Source: Blakeslea trispora (Eukaryota; Mucoromycota; Mucoromycetes; Mucorales; Choanephoraceae). From it: a stretch of 64,000 nt of DNA. How positions within the stretch are numbered: position 1 is the stretch's first letter; every line of letters starts with the position of its first letter. Positions 50,301-63,485 of this stretch are shown one piece after another. The position numbers and the translations under genes were made by a program. The DNA lies in NCBI GenBank assembly GCA_025331445.1, contig JAIWNE010000029.1, forward strand, positions 124,001-188,000. Direction: 5' to 3'. The notes below the pieces were generated by a model, which worked only from the letters and a program-made list of their open reading frames with translations, did no database searches and was not told the origin of the DNA.

Positions 50301-52482
50301 AACCAAATAGAGAAGGGTGAGTTTTTCTTGTAAATATTTTTTGTATGTGTGCATTGTTGGTATTCCAGCTTGTAATATTACACTCGATATTTATCTAATT
50401 CAGGCTCAAGTTGATCTACTGAAGGTCTAAAACCAACTAATTGCTCAACATCCTTAATGCAATCTTGATAGCTAAAAAGAGAGGGAAAGAAAAAGACAGT
50501 CAACAGAAAAGAATGTTATGATCCAAATCAACTATACTTGCATCTTATTTAATGTGGTCTCTCTTGTTTCTTTATCGGTACGCTTGATAGACAATTTAGC
50601 TTGAGCATCATTTTGCCTACTTAGACTAGCTAATTCATCATTTAGATCAGAGATTCGATCATCCAGTCCTTTCAGCTCTCTCTCCTTCTTGACTAGGTCT
50701 TCCTCAGTTGCCACACCTGGACTGGATTGGATTTCATCCAATTTCCTTTGCTAATAAATCTGTATCAGTCTAGACTGCTCATCATGGATAGAAGTCTACT
50801 TGCATATTCTTTCACTTTCGTCTCGATAGCATCAATCTCCAGGGTAGACACATGGAATTTTTTGATTCTGTTCTTGGTCTGTTCTATCTGTGATTTGGCT
50901 TGTTCCTATATTATCCTTTTTTGCTCAATGTACAGTGTATGATGATGTAGATAAACTTACTATGTTTTTGACTAAAAACTTCTTCGTTTCTTGAATGGAC
51001 ATCAGTTGACTCTTGAGAACCTGCAGTTCATCAGACAAATGATTCTGCTTTGCCATGGCTTCTTCTTTTACAGTTTGATGTTTAGAGAGGGTATGCTGCA
51101 AAAGTTGGTTGACCTGATCGGCTGCCTCTTCGCCGTCTGTTGATGAAAAGCAGGTATCGTGGGACCGATTGAACCCATCAATCCAGTCATGTCGTAGTTG
51201 AATTTGTCGTTCGTGCTCTTCACGAGCAGCTTCCAGTCGACCCATGACAAGATGCTTTTGAGCCAACTCATCTTGCAAACGCTTCAATTTCCTTTCGTGC
51301 TTTACACGTTCTGTTTGAATGGCAGATTTTTGCTGCCGATTTTCACTTTGACTCGAATCATGTTGTTCCAACAGACGCCTCAACTCCTCTGTACTCTCTG
51401 TGCGTGGCTTCAGGTGAGTTTCCATGGATGCTAAAGTGCTCTGGTAGAAGTCTTGCTTATTGACACACTGTTGCACATTATCCTCTACCAGATTAATCTC
51501 TCGCAACAGTTGGTTTAGCCTTTGCTTCTGTTGGTCAATGGATGTAAGCCCTCTGTTAATAAAGTCATGCTGCTCTGTCTTTTGGCTCAATGTTTTATTG
51601 AGTTCAGATAATGCTTGACGTATACGCTTTGCCTTTTCAGCATCTGACTTGAGTGCCTCTAGACGCACATTGCCCAACTTTATGTTTAATGAAGCTTCTT
51701 TACGAATGTCCTTGATGTTGTCAATAGCCACTTGATATCGTTTGGATGAAAAAATATCGTCAAATTTTTTCTTCAGCACGCTCGATTCAGATAATGGCCA
51801 ATTGCTTTCCTCTTGATGACAAAAGATCACATTATCTAGAATAGCTTTGGGAACACCTAAATGAAGTGGTAATTCAGCATCCATGTCAGCACATCGACTA
51901 GATACACTAAATGCCTAAAAAAAGCAGATCTAATTGAGAGAGCATGTTAAAGATAAAGGGGAGAAAGAGTGCTTACCTCTCCCGAAATGGCATCATATCG
52001 CAACAAAGAATTATCGATAGATTTCTGCGTCAATGCTCCTCTCTTTTGACTGACAGATAACGATCGACTACAAATCATTTTTTGACCATTCACATTATAG
52101 AACTTCAGTCGAATTTGCGCTTTCACTTCATTATGACCAGACACCTTTATTGTGATTCGTTAAGAAAAAAAAAAGGAAGAAATTTCAAAAAAATATCACT
52201 TACTATTGGATCATTGACAAAAGCACCCCCTTTACTGTTGGGTGGGAGATCGCCTGTACAAGCATATCGCATACTTTCAATGATTGTCTAAAGAACATAA
52301 GGGGTTTTTTTCTTAAGAAATTTGTTTCTTATTATCTCTTGGAATAGTCAGCTACGCACTGTTTTACCAGATCCATTTGGACCCACAATAAGAGTTAAGG
52401 GCGAAAAGAATCGAATGTAGCTTGCTTCGTCTGGACTGAATGAGCGTACGCCCAGAAGTGCCATGTTGGTGATGTGAGACAT
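47359..52482 (-). CDS. RAD50: DNA repair ATPase RAD50
   Basis: Many exons over 5.1 kb encode roughly 1,300 residues. The start at 52482 gives [15 protein letters not shown], then the Walker A motif in [10 protein letters not shown] and [16 protein letters not shown]. The conserved QEESNWPL (Q-loop) lies at about 51800. A very long coiled coil follows on both sides of the zinc hook CPMC near 49875. The C-terminal half-domain has the signature [20 protein letters not shown] and the Walker B/D-loop run [10 protein letters not shown] near 47735. RAD50 joins MRE11 and NBS1/XRS2 to tether and process DNA double-strand breaks. The last exon ends in [11 protein letters not shown] and a short tail. 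It is divergent from ZNG1 with 441 bases between start codons. Confidence 0.97.
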
Positions 52483-52923
52483 GACTGATCGAGTTCCTTG
52501 TCAAAAAAAAAAATAGGGAAAACGCGCAGAAAGACAAAATAAAACAAGAAAAAATAAAGAGCGCGTAGTTTTTGAGGCCCGCTCCGAAAAAAAAGAAAGT
52601 TTACAAAGAAATGTTTTTTTTTGCATGAATTTCATCAATTCCAATTGAATGACTTTTCTATTTTATCAACATGGTTACACTGTGTTTACGTGTCTCCAAA
52701 CACTACAAGCTACTATGGACGTTTGATTCAAATTTATCTGGTTTTTTTTCATATTTGTCTCATCGAGAGAGCAAAAACTTTCTTTCCCTCTCTCTCCAAA
52801 AGGAGTGAGACTTGAGTAACCCGCTTCTTTTTGCGGTGTTTTAATGCAAGTCTGAAAAAGTCACCTAACACGACAAACTTTTTTTTTCTTTTGTTCTTTC
52901 TTTCTTAATTTCTTAAAAACATA
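52483..52923. promoter_or_regulatory. Shared divergent promoter region of RAD50 and ZNG1
   Basis: The 441 bases between the two start codons must carry both promoters. The sequence is AT-rich with pyrimidine tracts on the ZNG1 side and purine tracts on the RAD50 side. No clear TATA box or other named site was recognised. Confidence 0.5.
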
Positions 52924-54492
52924 ATGGCCGACGAATTCGAAGATATACCAGAACTTGTGCCTGCTGCTACATCCACGTAAGGCTTGAGAATGGTATATTC
53001 CATCGTTTACTTTTGACTGATTATCTTCTAATAGTCCATCAACAGCTGAAGTTGAACAAGAACATAAAAAGATTCCTGTCACTATTGTCACAGGTAAAAC
53101 ACAAGTTGACTCTATTTGCCAATCTCGCTTGAAAATGCTTTTATTTATCTATTTACGCGACTACTAGGTTTCCTTGGTAGTGGTAAGACTACCCTATTGA
53201 ATTACATTTTGACTGAAAAACACGACAAAAAGATTGCTGTCATTTTAAATGAATTTGGTGAAAGTAAGTGTGTACCACTGAGACACAGTTTCATATAAAA
53301 ATTGACAAACATGACATCAACAAACAAAGGCAGTGATATCGAAAAGAGCTTGTCTATCAACCAAGATGGCAACCTCTATGAAGAGTGGCTTGAATTAAGA
53401 AACGGCTGCCTCTGTTGCTCTACAAAGTAAAATGATCACTTTATACTTATCATAACGGTATTAATTACATTTTATAGAGATGTAGGTGTCAAGGCCATTG
53501 AGAATCTTATGGAGAAAAAGGGCAAATTCGACTACATTCTTTTAGAAACAAGTGGTTTGGCAGATCCCGGACCTATTGCATCCATGTTTTGGTTGGATGA
53601 TGGTTTGGGCAGTGAAATCTATTTAGATGGTATCGTAACCTTGGTGGATGCTAAATACATTCAAGAACACATGAAGGAAAAGCGAGAAGATGTCATGATC
53701 AATGAAGCCTTAAAGTAAGATATATAAAAACAAAGCAAGCAAGCAGTTCGAATAATGCAGCATTTTTTGTTAGACAAATTGCTATTGCTGATCGTATTGT
53801 GATCAATAAAAAAGATTTGCTCAATCAAGAGGAACTTAAAGAGCTTCAACAGGATTTAGCTTCTGTCAATTCAGTAGCTGATATGTTGGTGACTGAACGG
53901 TCAAGGTAGAGAAGAACCTTGTAAGACTCAGAAAAAAAGAGAGACTTACAATTGTAATAGAATACCACTGGATTATGTGTTAAATATCAATGCTTATGAT
54001 GTAAATAATGCAGATGTACTTGTTCAACAGACAAAAAAGATAGAGGAACATGGAAATCATCATGCTCACGAAATCAGTCATGTACGTATTGTCAAAAAAG
54101 AAAAAGAAGCAAAACAAAATACTGAATGGCATGAGTAGGAGATCCAAACCATCTGTATTCAATTCAGCAATCAGTTAGACAGTTTGGAACCTCTTGAACA
54201 TTGGATTCAAGAATTACTATGGGAAAAGCATTTGCTGGGCATAGAAACAGAGGACGATATTGTTGTTCTCAGACTCAAGGGTATCATCTATCCTCCCAAG
54301 AACCACAAGGACACTTCCTCAAAGAAACGACTCGTCATTCAAGGTGTACAGGATCTTTATGACATTCAAGAAGGATTTACTGAACATGCATCAGATGCTA
54401 CTACAAGCAAAATTGTATTGATTGGTAAAAGCCTGGACAAAGCCAAGATTGCCCAATCATTTGCATCGGCTGTAGGTGTTGATATTGAATAA
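52924..54492 (+). CDS. ZNG1: ZNG1-type zinc metallochaperone GTPase (COG0523/CobW family)
   Basis: About seven exons encode the protein. It starts [14 protein letters not shown], where PELVP resembles the N-terminal motif by which ZNG1/CBWD proteins dock on the zinc finger of methionine aminopeptidase 1. The vertebrate motif has a cysteine before the proline; here it is isoleucine. The GTPase domain has Walker [10 protein letters not shown], the family metal-binding CxCC motif in RNGCLCCST, and Walker B-like [15 protein letters not shown] specificity motif follows. A His-rich stretch ([10 protein letters not shown]) lies before the CobW C-terminal domain. ZNG1 delivers zinc to MetAP1 in a GTP-dependent way. 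The stop codon is 17 bases from the stop of convergent INTS11. Confidence 0.92.
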
Positions 54493-54509
54493 AAGCTTCC
54501 TCCTTTTTT

Positions 54510-56503
54510 TTATATATTCATAAAAGGCTGTTGATCATACAAAACAGTATTGACAGTACCCAAAACGAAACTAGCCAAGTCTTCGTCTTCATGATTCCAT
54601 CGAATGCCTAATGTATTTGCACTGACAAGCCAGAGAGAAATAGTACGTACGTTTAACTGATGAACATCACGCTGAATTTGACAGGAGGATCCTACAGATC
54701 TTATTAAAGCAAACTGAAGTAAATCAAGTACTCGACGTTCTAGATCTTCTGCTGTAGAATCAGTATGAGCTATATCAGAGAGTAAAGAAGAGACATGGAA
54801 TTGTTTTTCGACATGGAAACAAAGTGTTTTTTTATCCTCTTGCTGTTTGGCTTCTGTTGACATAGGCTTGACAATTTCAATCGTAGGTGTTGCATTTTTC
54901 TGTTGGTTTGTCTTGTCGACATGCATCAGGAGAGTAGCATGGATAGGAACAGAGGTAGCTGGACAGAGATCGGCTGAGGCATCATTAGCGAGAGGCAAGA
55001 GTGATTTAAGCAAATCTGTACTGATCTTGCCTTGTAAAGCCCTGCTTGTCTCAATCTTAATACTACAACCATTAGCAGGCAAATAACAAGCAATGCCAAA
55101 TTCCTTCATAATATTGCTTCTCAAAAAATCCATCTTGCCTCGCTCACCGTGTACCAACACAACATTTCTAGGCTCGCACATACGAATCAACTGCATAATG
55201 CCCTTGGCATCAGCATGAGCACTGAAAGATAGGTTTCTGACCTGAAGGTTGACTTCAAATTTGGTGTACTTGTCCACCTCAATCACTTTTTGGCCTAATA
55301 AAACCTTAGCCCCCACTGTGCCTGCTACACAATAACCAGGCATGATCACCATATTTTTAGGATCCGGTGCCCATTTCTGAAAGACCTGAAGTGAGGTACC
55401 TGCATTCAGCATACCTGGTGTAGCGAACAAGACCATGGGTCCTGTAGAATCCAGATAGGTCTTGTGCCAAGGCTTAATATGCTTAAAATCAAAGGCATTG
55501 CGCTGTGCAAATGTCGATTTGATTTTTTGATTTGTCCAGTTGATAAACAGCTTGTAATACTCTGTTGCTCGCTCAGTAAGACCTGTAGAGAAATAGATGG
55601 GTATATCAAGGCCCATGCGGTCCCAATAAGATTCAATCAAGATACAAAGTTCTTGAGCACGGCCCAGGGCAAACACTGGAATAATCACATTGCCTCCGTT
55701 GGCCACACAATCATGCACTTTGGTAAGGAAATCACGTTCTCTAGAGCGCTTTGAGTCACGAATGGTGGTGGCATAGGTGCTTTCTGTGATCAATACATCA
55801 GGTCGGACTTTGTCAATCCAAGCACTGCCTAGATGACGATCGGGTGTCATGTTGTAGTCACCCGTATAGACCACACTTTCCTGTCCAACACGAACATAGA
55901 TCATGGCCGCACCCAAGACGTGACCTGCATAATAAGCCTTGATCTCAATATCGTCATCCACTTTGATCGTTTGATGTAAATTGATAGGGATCACTTTCTT
56001 CATGCAATTCTTGATCATGTCGGATGTAAAGAAATTAGTTTCGCCTTTACGTTCTACTGTGATCTTTCGATAATCTTCCAGTAAAATAGGACAGATGGCT
56101 TTGGTCGGATGTGTCATGTAAATCGGGCCATCGTAACCACACATCTCGGTGAAAAAAGGCAAAGCACCACAATGATCCAAGTGGAAGTGCGATATGATGA
56201 CAGCATCCAAGATATCTGTGTAGTTGCCTGTTTTCGAAATATAACTAAAATCGGGAAAACGTCTTCGATCCTGGTAACCCATGTGCATGCCTATGGATGT
56301 GTTTGAGCCTCCCTTATTTCCTTAAAGACGTAGATCTTGCTTGTTACCACAATCAAACATGATGTTTTTGCCTCCGATCGTAACCAGAATACAACTGCGA
56401 CCTACATCTTGACCTATGTATTGTCATCAGTTACAGACTGTGTCTCAGTCAAAGTCCTGTTCAAGCACTTGCCTGCTCCTAAGGGTACAACTTGAATTGG
56501 CAT
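54510..56503 (-). CDS. INTS11: Integrator complex catalytic subunit 11 (INTS11)
   Basis: Three exons (56473-56503, 56348-56413, 54510-56290) encode 625 residues. The metallo-beta-lactamase/beta-CASP nuclease core is intact: [64 protein letters not shown] and [14 protein letters not shown]. These stretches match animal INTS11 much more closely than CPSF73/Ysh1, for example [14 protein letters not shown] and [19 protein letters not shown]11 is the endonuclease of Integrator, which cleaves snRNA and paused mRNA transcripts. The C-terminal ~190 residues, which should pair with INTS9, are more divergent. The first intron has a GC donor (GCAAGT at 56472). No other Integrator subunit is visible in this window. 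Confidence 0.93.
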
Positions 56504-56563
56504 AATGATAAGAAAACAGTGAATAAAAAAATAAAAAAAAAGAACTCAAGTTTATTTCATAAT

Positions 56564-57877
56564 TTAACAACATTGAACACGCTCTTGGATTCTGAGTAAA
56601 TCAGTGAAAATACCATAAGCAGTGACAGCAGCGCCAGCACCAGAGCCCTAATATAATACACATATACAATGAGTTAAGAAGATCATAAATGACAGCACTT
56701 AACTTTTGTTTTTACCTGAATGATGATACCACTAGGGAAATATTTTGTTGTAAACTTGATAATGTTATCACTACCTTGAAGAGAAGCGAAAGGATGAGAA
56801 GCAGGATATCTATGCAAACAAAGAGAAATTAAGCAAAGGAATAGAAAAAAAAATGAGTTCATTTTTCTTTACTTGATCAACTTGACACCACTTTGACCAC
56901 CCTTCAAATCAACAAGACCGACATAACGAAGCACTTGGTTTTCCTTCAAAGCAGCAGCATTCAAATCAGCGAAATGTTGATCAAATTCAGGCAATCTGGC
57001 CATAAACTCTTCAGTTGATTGAACAGCTTGAAGTGCTTCAGGCACAATGTTCTCGACAGGCAAGGTTGACAGGTCCAATTCAAGTCCAGCCAATCGGCCA
57101 CAAATGGTAACCTATCACATAATGAGTCAAAAACAGTTTGAACGAATCAATCACGACTATACTTTTTTTTTTTACCTTACGACCAACGTCCATACCGTTC
57201 AAGTCATCTCTTGGGTCGGGCTCGGTATAACCCAAGTCTTTGGCAACACGCACAATTTCAGAGAATGATTTTACTTCACCAGTTTGACTCAAACTAGAAA
57301 AGTTGTTGAACAGATAACTTAAAGTGCCGGAAAAGATACCTTCAATCTTTTCGATTTCATCACCTGTCTTGAGCAAGTCACTTAAAGTAGACAAGACAGG
57401 CAAACCAGCACCTACAGTAGCTTCATGGTAAACCAAGGGAGACTTTTGTCCAGGCTTAGGCTCCTTAGTAGTATTGACAGCAAGGGCTTGGATTTCTTTG
57501 TAGAGATCGAGAGAACTAGAGAAACCCTTCTTGTTAGGTGTGACAACACTCAATCCAGAACGAAGCCAGGAAGGATACAAGTGAGCAACCTGTTCAGAAG
57601 CAGTACAATCAATGATAACAGAGTGTTCTTTGGCACTAGCAAGGTAGTCTGCAAACTTTTGAAGGTCTGTTTGAACACCAGTAGCATTGACAGTAGAACG
57701 CAAGTTATCAGTCTGTTGAGTGATGGATAAGGTGGAATAGCTAGTGTCAGACAACACCATCTTTTGAGATGTGGTCAAACCAACCACCTTGAACAAATGA
57801 CTACGGGATGATTTGGCAATCTGAGATACCAATTCAGATCCAACAAGACCAACACCAACAATACCGATATTCACCAT
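56564..57877 (-). CDS. HOM6: Homoserine dehydrogenase
   Basis: Four exons run from the ATG at 57877. The N-terminal NAD(P)-binding motif GIVGVGLVGSELV is followed by DCTASEQVAHLYPSWLRSG and VVTPNKKGFS. The catalytic domain has YHEATVGAGLPVLSTL, IEGIFSGTLSYLFN and GYTEPDPRDDLNGMDVGRK, and later GLVDLKGGQSGVKLIKY. The protein ends RIQERVQCC. It reduces aspartate semialdehyde to homoserine in methionine and threonine synthesis. It is the stand-alone fungal type, with no fused aspartate kinase and no ACT domain. All active-site segments look intact. Confidence 0.96.
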
Positions 57878-58162
57878 ATTTTAAGATAAAGATTTAAAAA
57901 AAAAAGATCTAAAAAATAAAAACTAAAACTAAATCTTAAACCCCTTTCCATTTTTAAAGCGGATGGCATAATTGACTTGACACTCAGCAATTAAAGCGGC
58001 TCGCACTTGGAAAGGAAAGTGTATTAAAATATGGAGAAACAGTGTTGTATTTCAAGTGTTTTTTTAAATAAGGATAACAGTAGTGGTAGTTGGTAAAGGT
58101 ATTGATTATAGGAATGATTTTTATATACAAGCACAATAATGGAAACATGTAGGATACAAGAT

Positions 58163-60481
58163 TTAACGGAAACGAAGGTAAAAGTTCACCACCAAGGCGC
58201 CAACTAAAAGAACACAGAGAACAGCAGGACCCCAAAGATCATCATAACGACCAACAATACGACGATTGATCATCCTAAAAATTAAAAGAGTCAATAGGGC
58301 CATCATTAATAACTAAATAAAAGAAACGACTTACCAAGCACGCTTCTCAAATTGATATAAAGCATAGATAGCAACAGCTGCAGAAATACCAATAAACAAA
58401 GCACCAGCAATACGTGATACACTATCACCAAAGTTAAGCAGGTTTAGAGCAACAGTTAATAACAGAGCACAGAACTGAAGCCATGAGATAAAAGTACGTT
58501 CATTAGAAAAGAACACCTTTGGCTCCACTTTGACTCTCTTGACAGGGATAACACCATTTGGGTTATTGGGATCTTTGACATACATGCCAGTATTTGCAAG
58601 AAATCCTTTGCTTGAAGGGTCTACGTCTAAGCGAATATCGCCACGAGCAAAAACTACCTCTTCACCAAGATTACCTGACTCAATGTCTTTGCGCTTAATA
58701 CGTCTTTCACTTAAAGGTCCATAGTCAACAGGATCTTCACCTTTATGGACAAGTGTTGATTTCATACGGTGAGGTCGGTTATCCCAGACAGTCGTGTCAG
58801 CTCTGCTTAGACCGTTTGTGGATACATATTTAAACTGCTTGCCGTTATCATGCATACTGCCAGCAACAACAGATTCGCCCATTTGTTCTGCAAAAGAATC
58901 AATGCTTCGTCTTCCATGTTGCTGAGCTGATTCTTGAACTAGCTCCATGCGCAGTTCCTCTGCTTCCATAGCTCGACGATATTGTCCATCAATCAATGGC
59001 TTGAACGACTTTGACCGAGTCAGACCAAAGTTTGTATTGCGAGGCTTACGGATATCAATTTCCATTTCAGACAGCCACCAAGGTAACAAGGGAATACGGT
59101 CGCGGAATAAGTAAGATGCACCATGTAAGTACTTTGAAAATCGAGGCACTTCATGCACTAGATGCGACTCTAACAAGTTCTTGAGCCATGCAGGCTGCTT
59201 TTTTTGTATCTTGGCCTCCAAAACAGCGTAGGGGAACCGTAAGACTTCGTTCTCGTCTAAATAGCTAAAGGGATAATCGATACCAACATCCGAACGACGC
59301 CATTCATCTGGAGCCCTTCGAATTGAGTCAAAGTTGTCTTCACGGATAAACGCAAGGTCATTATCGATATTGAGGCGAACAGAAGGATCATCAGGTAATT
59401 GGAAGACGGTACGATTATAAAAGACTCGACAAACGGAATTCAAGTTTTTATCATTTATAGACTGTTGAATACCAGAAGCAACGGATCGACAGTCTTCAGT
59501 AAATTTAGGGTCGTGCCCCTTGGAAGAAAGTCGGTTAGCAAATTCATCTGCTGTGAGTTTACAGCTAATGAAACTACACACATCGTCACTTGAAAGTTGG
59601 ACTTTGTCTTTTACAGAAGCACCTTCTACTAGATTGGCTTGATGAGTATGTCGTTCAACTGTTACTTCTTTTGTAGAGACTGGACCATGCCATTTGAAAG
59701 AGATGGACTCTCCACCTTCATCTCGCTGCAAAAGGCTGGTATAAAGCCCAAACTCTTTATTGTCCAGATAGACAGCTGAAACAGCAGAGTCAGAGGCTTC
59801 ATATCGTTTTGTCTTATTGTAGATAGAGACAGGTAAATGAAGCATGATGATTGACTTTACTTCAGTAATATTATCAGGGTGAATCCAATAGGTTGTAGTG
59901 CCCTTATCGTCTGATGAGATGACTGAATCAGTGTTACTGATTGAGCTGTGAGGACGAGGCTTGCCTCTTTGTCGGCACAGATCATGAAGAGCCGAAATAA
60001 AAACGATAGCCACATCGAATCGCTGCTTATCTAAAGGTCTGCTTCTCAACTGTGGGATGAAATCCTGTTTGAGATTGAGCTCGGTCCATTTGTCATGTTT
60101 CTTAATAATCTTTTGGAAGCCAATATAATTTAATCTAGTGAATTTCGCTAGGTCGTTAACATCAAACAAGACTTCTGTAAGGGCATCATCCATAATAGTC
60201 CAGTTCTGCTCTGAAGACCAGGTAGGGTTGCTGATAAAGGTCTGAATGGTGCGTTCACAATAGCTGATTCTCGCCTCTACTTCTCCTAATTTAGCTGATA
60301 CAAAATCATAGACTTTTTCCAATTCATTTTCAAGTTTTCGAACAAATTCGTCTTCGTCGTCTCCGTTCCATCTATGATTTAATTGCCGGGTCTTTAGCTC
60401 TTTCTTTAGCATATCATAAGATATGTATGACAAGCGCCATGGTGGGAATATCTCTTGTTGCAAATGTTCTCCAAACTTCAT
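58163..60481 (-). CDS. VTC accessory-type protein (SPX-VTC-DUF202) with lost catalytic residues
   Basis: Two exons (58335-60481 and 58163-58274) encode 752 residues. Layout matches the VTC4-like protein: SPX domain (MKFGEHLQQ, KKHDKW), VTC tunnel domain, long linker and DUF202 with three hydrophobic segments. The intron before the last membrane segments falls after RAW, where the other gene has none. In the tunnel the two key arginines are gone (ESISFKWHG instead of EAIRFRWYG), and the catalytic lysine is histidine (TVERHTH instead of FIERKTH). [16 protein letters not shown] and AVLEAKIQ are kept. It is therefore probably a regulatory or structural subunit, comparable in role to yeast Vtc2/Vtc3, and likely a partner of the VTC4-like protein. 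Confidence 0.92.
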
Positions 60482-63400
60482 GTTTAAGTGAGAATAAAGA
60501 AAAGAAGAAGAAAAAGGAAGACAAAAGGTATTTTAAAAGTTTTTTTTGTTGTTGTTGCTATTCTTGGCGGTATTAATGGATGTATAAATAGAGCAAAATA
60601 GATTAAGAAGCCGATAGTAGGCCAATAGTCATTTTCGGCATCGTCTTTATTTATACCCCTCTTTATAGGTTGTGAGGAAACAAACCCCGAATCTTTTTTG
60701 GAAACACATGTGGTATCATACCGGCGCTGTGTAACAGTAACTTGTTAACAATAAGGAAAGTGATACAAGAAAAAGTGAACAAAATCGGTACAGTGCAAGG
60801 AGCTGGTTTTGACAAAAAAGATTCATGTCTAATAACCATGTATGCAGCTGTTGTTTGTAAAAAACAAAAAAAAAGGTATACTCAATTTTTCTTTCTTTTA
60901 GTCAACAGTAAGCCAATTTTGTAATCAACCAATACTCATTCTGTATTAATTGAAGAAAACAGACAAGCTTTATAAAGAGGCAAAAATAAAAACAAGCGGG
61001 AGAGTTTAAGAGCATTAGACAAACGAAAGAAGAAAGAAACAGATTGAACTATCCTTTTTTTTTTCTTTTTGTCATTATTAATAACTTCCATTCTGCTTGA
61101 TTTTAGCATAAAATAAGTTTGGGGGTGTCTAGGCAACTGGCTTGGCACATAAAATTTAATGAAGCACAAAGGTCTTGTAAGAAAGGATAAAGATTCTTTT
61201 AATTTTATCGCCACAGCAATTTAATAGGGGACAGGGAGCAACATAGGATTGTTCAAGTTTTAAATGCATGTACATGTGGTTAGCTGCCTCCCTTTCTAAT
61301 CATCTCCTGCTTTTTGTTGTCTATCTTAGCTGCCAAACAATGAAACAGTGTTCATGCATATAATTATTGACTCGAGTAGGTCAACCACGGTTGGGCAACT
61401 AGGAAATCATAATGATGCGAAAGGTGAAACCAGGCGGTGCTTTGTATTACAGCTGAGAGTGCTGAGTAACAAATTTCAATCCATTAAATTTTGTCTCCTC
61501 TGGTGATCATCCAAAAAATAAATAATGCCACATTGTATTTGTTTAAATGAAAACTATAATTAATTATCAAGAACTTTCAAATTGACATAAGAGATATATG
61601 TCAAGATGAGATGGAAAAAATAAAGAAAAAAATAGCTCGAACTTGCATAGATAAGCAGCATGATAGAGAATGCACCTTTTTCTAACAAAAAATATAGAAA
61701 TGGTTATATCCAATAGAAAACAAGTTTACAATTCACATAAACAACAGCCAATCTGAGCAAACCAGGTTCACTATCAAGAGGATCAACAACAACAAAAAGC
61801 ATATGAAATTACTTTTCAATGTCGGCTACCACACCAAAAGCACTTGAATTATAGTGAATGCACGGTGTTGAAATTCGCAAATTAGTTGTAAATGTAGAAA
61901 AAACATCTATTTTTTTTAGTATGCTCAAGAGAAAGACATAATTGCGTTCATTCAAACCATTACAACGAGTTGGCAGTCTCTGATGTTGGATTGACTGAGA
62001 ATTGAAATTTCATTAAAGACACACTTGGCTTATTTTTGTTTGACTCTTTTGGGATACTAGTACCTTGATAAAATTGGAAGCATGATCAAACCTAACCTCT
62101 ATTTACAAAAGCACACACCCGAATAGGCATATAATCTACTTGAAAAAGACTACTTGAGACAGATCGAAACGAAGGGGAAGCCTAAACACCCTTCTGGGGT
62201 GGAATATAGAAGGGGAATGACAATGTGAAAGGATTAGATATTGAGGCATCAGATAGAAGAGGGGGGAAATCAATTGAGGAGCCTTTAGCCCTAGATAGCT
62301 GGGCAGAGAAAGTGGAATCTTAGAATGCTGAAGGCGGTCAAGTTCGCAAAAGGTCATGCAAATGGCGGACGAATAAGCAACCTAGTTTAGAGACTATACA
62401 ATCCCAAAAGGTAAATGACAGTCATATTGAGGCTCCACATGAATGGACCAACCAACTTGCTAAAACAAACACGAGTTCTTTTTTACAAACTATGCATCTT
62501 TAGATGAGTCTGACTACTCACAAAAACATGACTCGCATCGATGCATGAGCTCTGAAGGGTGAGACCACCCACTTTATAAGTTAAACAAAAAACACTCGAG
62601 CTATTTCTCATACAACTGTAGATACCATTGTAGCATATATAATTGTGAATGTTAGCATTCAAACTCGCAACTTGGCCGTAAATAAGCTTGTTTCCTTAGA
62701 GATTAGCAAAAAAGAGAGAGAGCTGATCAAGAAAAAGCTCAAAAATTAAAGGAACCACTACAAATCATTATCTGTACCTCTTGAGCGATACCCTTGATAC
62801 TCCTAAATGTATACACATATCCTCAGAGCTCGTAAGTCATCATGGGCAATGAACCAATTTACAAATAAGCTGACATTCAAGAGATAATCGTGAACTACGG
62901 ATACACGTACGTGCATTTGTTGCCTTACTCTCCCAAACCAAATCCAATAGAGTAATTGTGGTTGCTTGCTAAGCACAAGCTCAAGAAACATCAAATTCTT
63001 GAAGAAGAGACATGACAAAACCATACGATTGAAGCATGCAGTCAAATTCCTTAAACCCATCTTTAGGGTTCTGCTAAATACTCTAATCTATGCTTGGAAG
63101 ATTGTTTGAGCCCAAAAGAGCTCGTTTGATTTCTTTTTTATTACTCATTGAGTGTTTATGACTCTCTTGCAATTCAGTTAGTTTGAATGAGAGGCGTACA
63201 TGCAAAAACTTCAATATACGAAAAAAAGAAAAAGTCAGATGTCATTTATATTGCTACAAAAGCTTGAAGAAGAAATTGATGATGCAGAAATGTTTCCTCC
63301 CCATGTATTAAGTTTTTATGAAATCAATTGACATTTTTTAAGAGACTTTTTTCAATGCTCATCATGTTCTCTAAGACAGATTTAACTTTTCACTCTCATT

Positions 63401-63485
63401 TTTCTTAATCAAATGGCACTATCCTTAAGAAGTTAACCATTCAATCTAGAAAGAGAGAGAATCACACTATATCCCTTTCTCCCAT
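60482..63485. other. Mostly non-coding region of about 3 kb
   Basis: The part next to the VTC start is AT-rich promoter sequence. From about 61,900 to 63,500 the sequence is less homopolymer-rich than other intergenic parts. Short frames at 62136-62357 and 62803-63060 (both minus) have no recognisable family and may be chance or decayed sequence. Confidence 0.5.

Noticed and set aside
62136..63060. Two minus-strand frames (62136-62357 and 62803-63060) as genes
   Set aside because: No signal peptide, motif or family is visible and neither has a convincing promoter or splice context.
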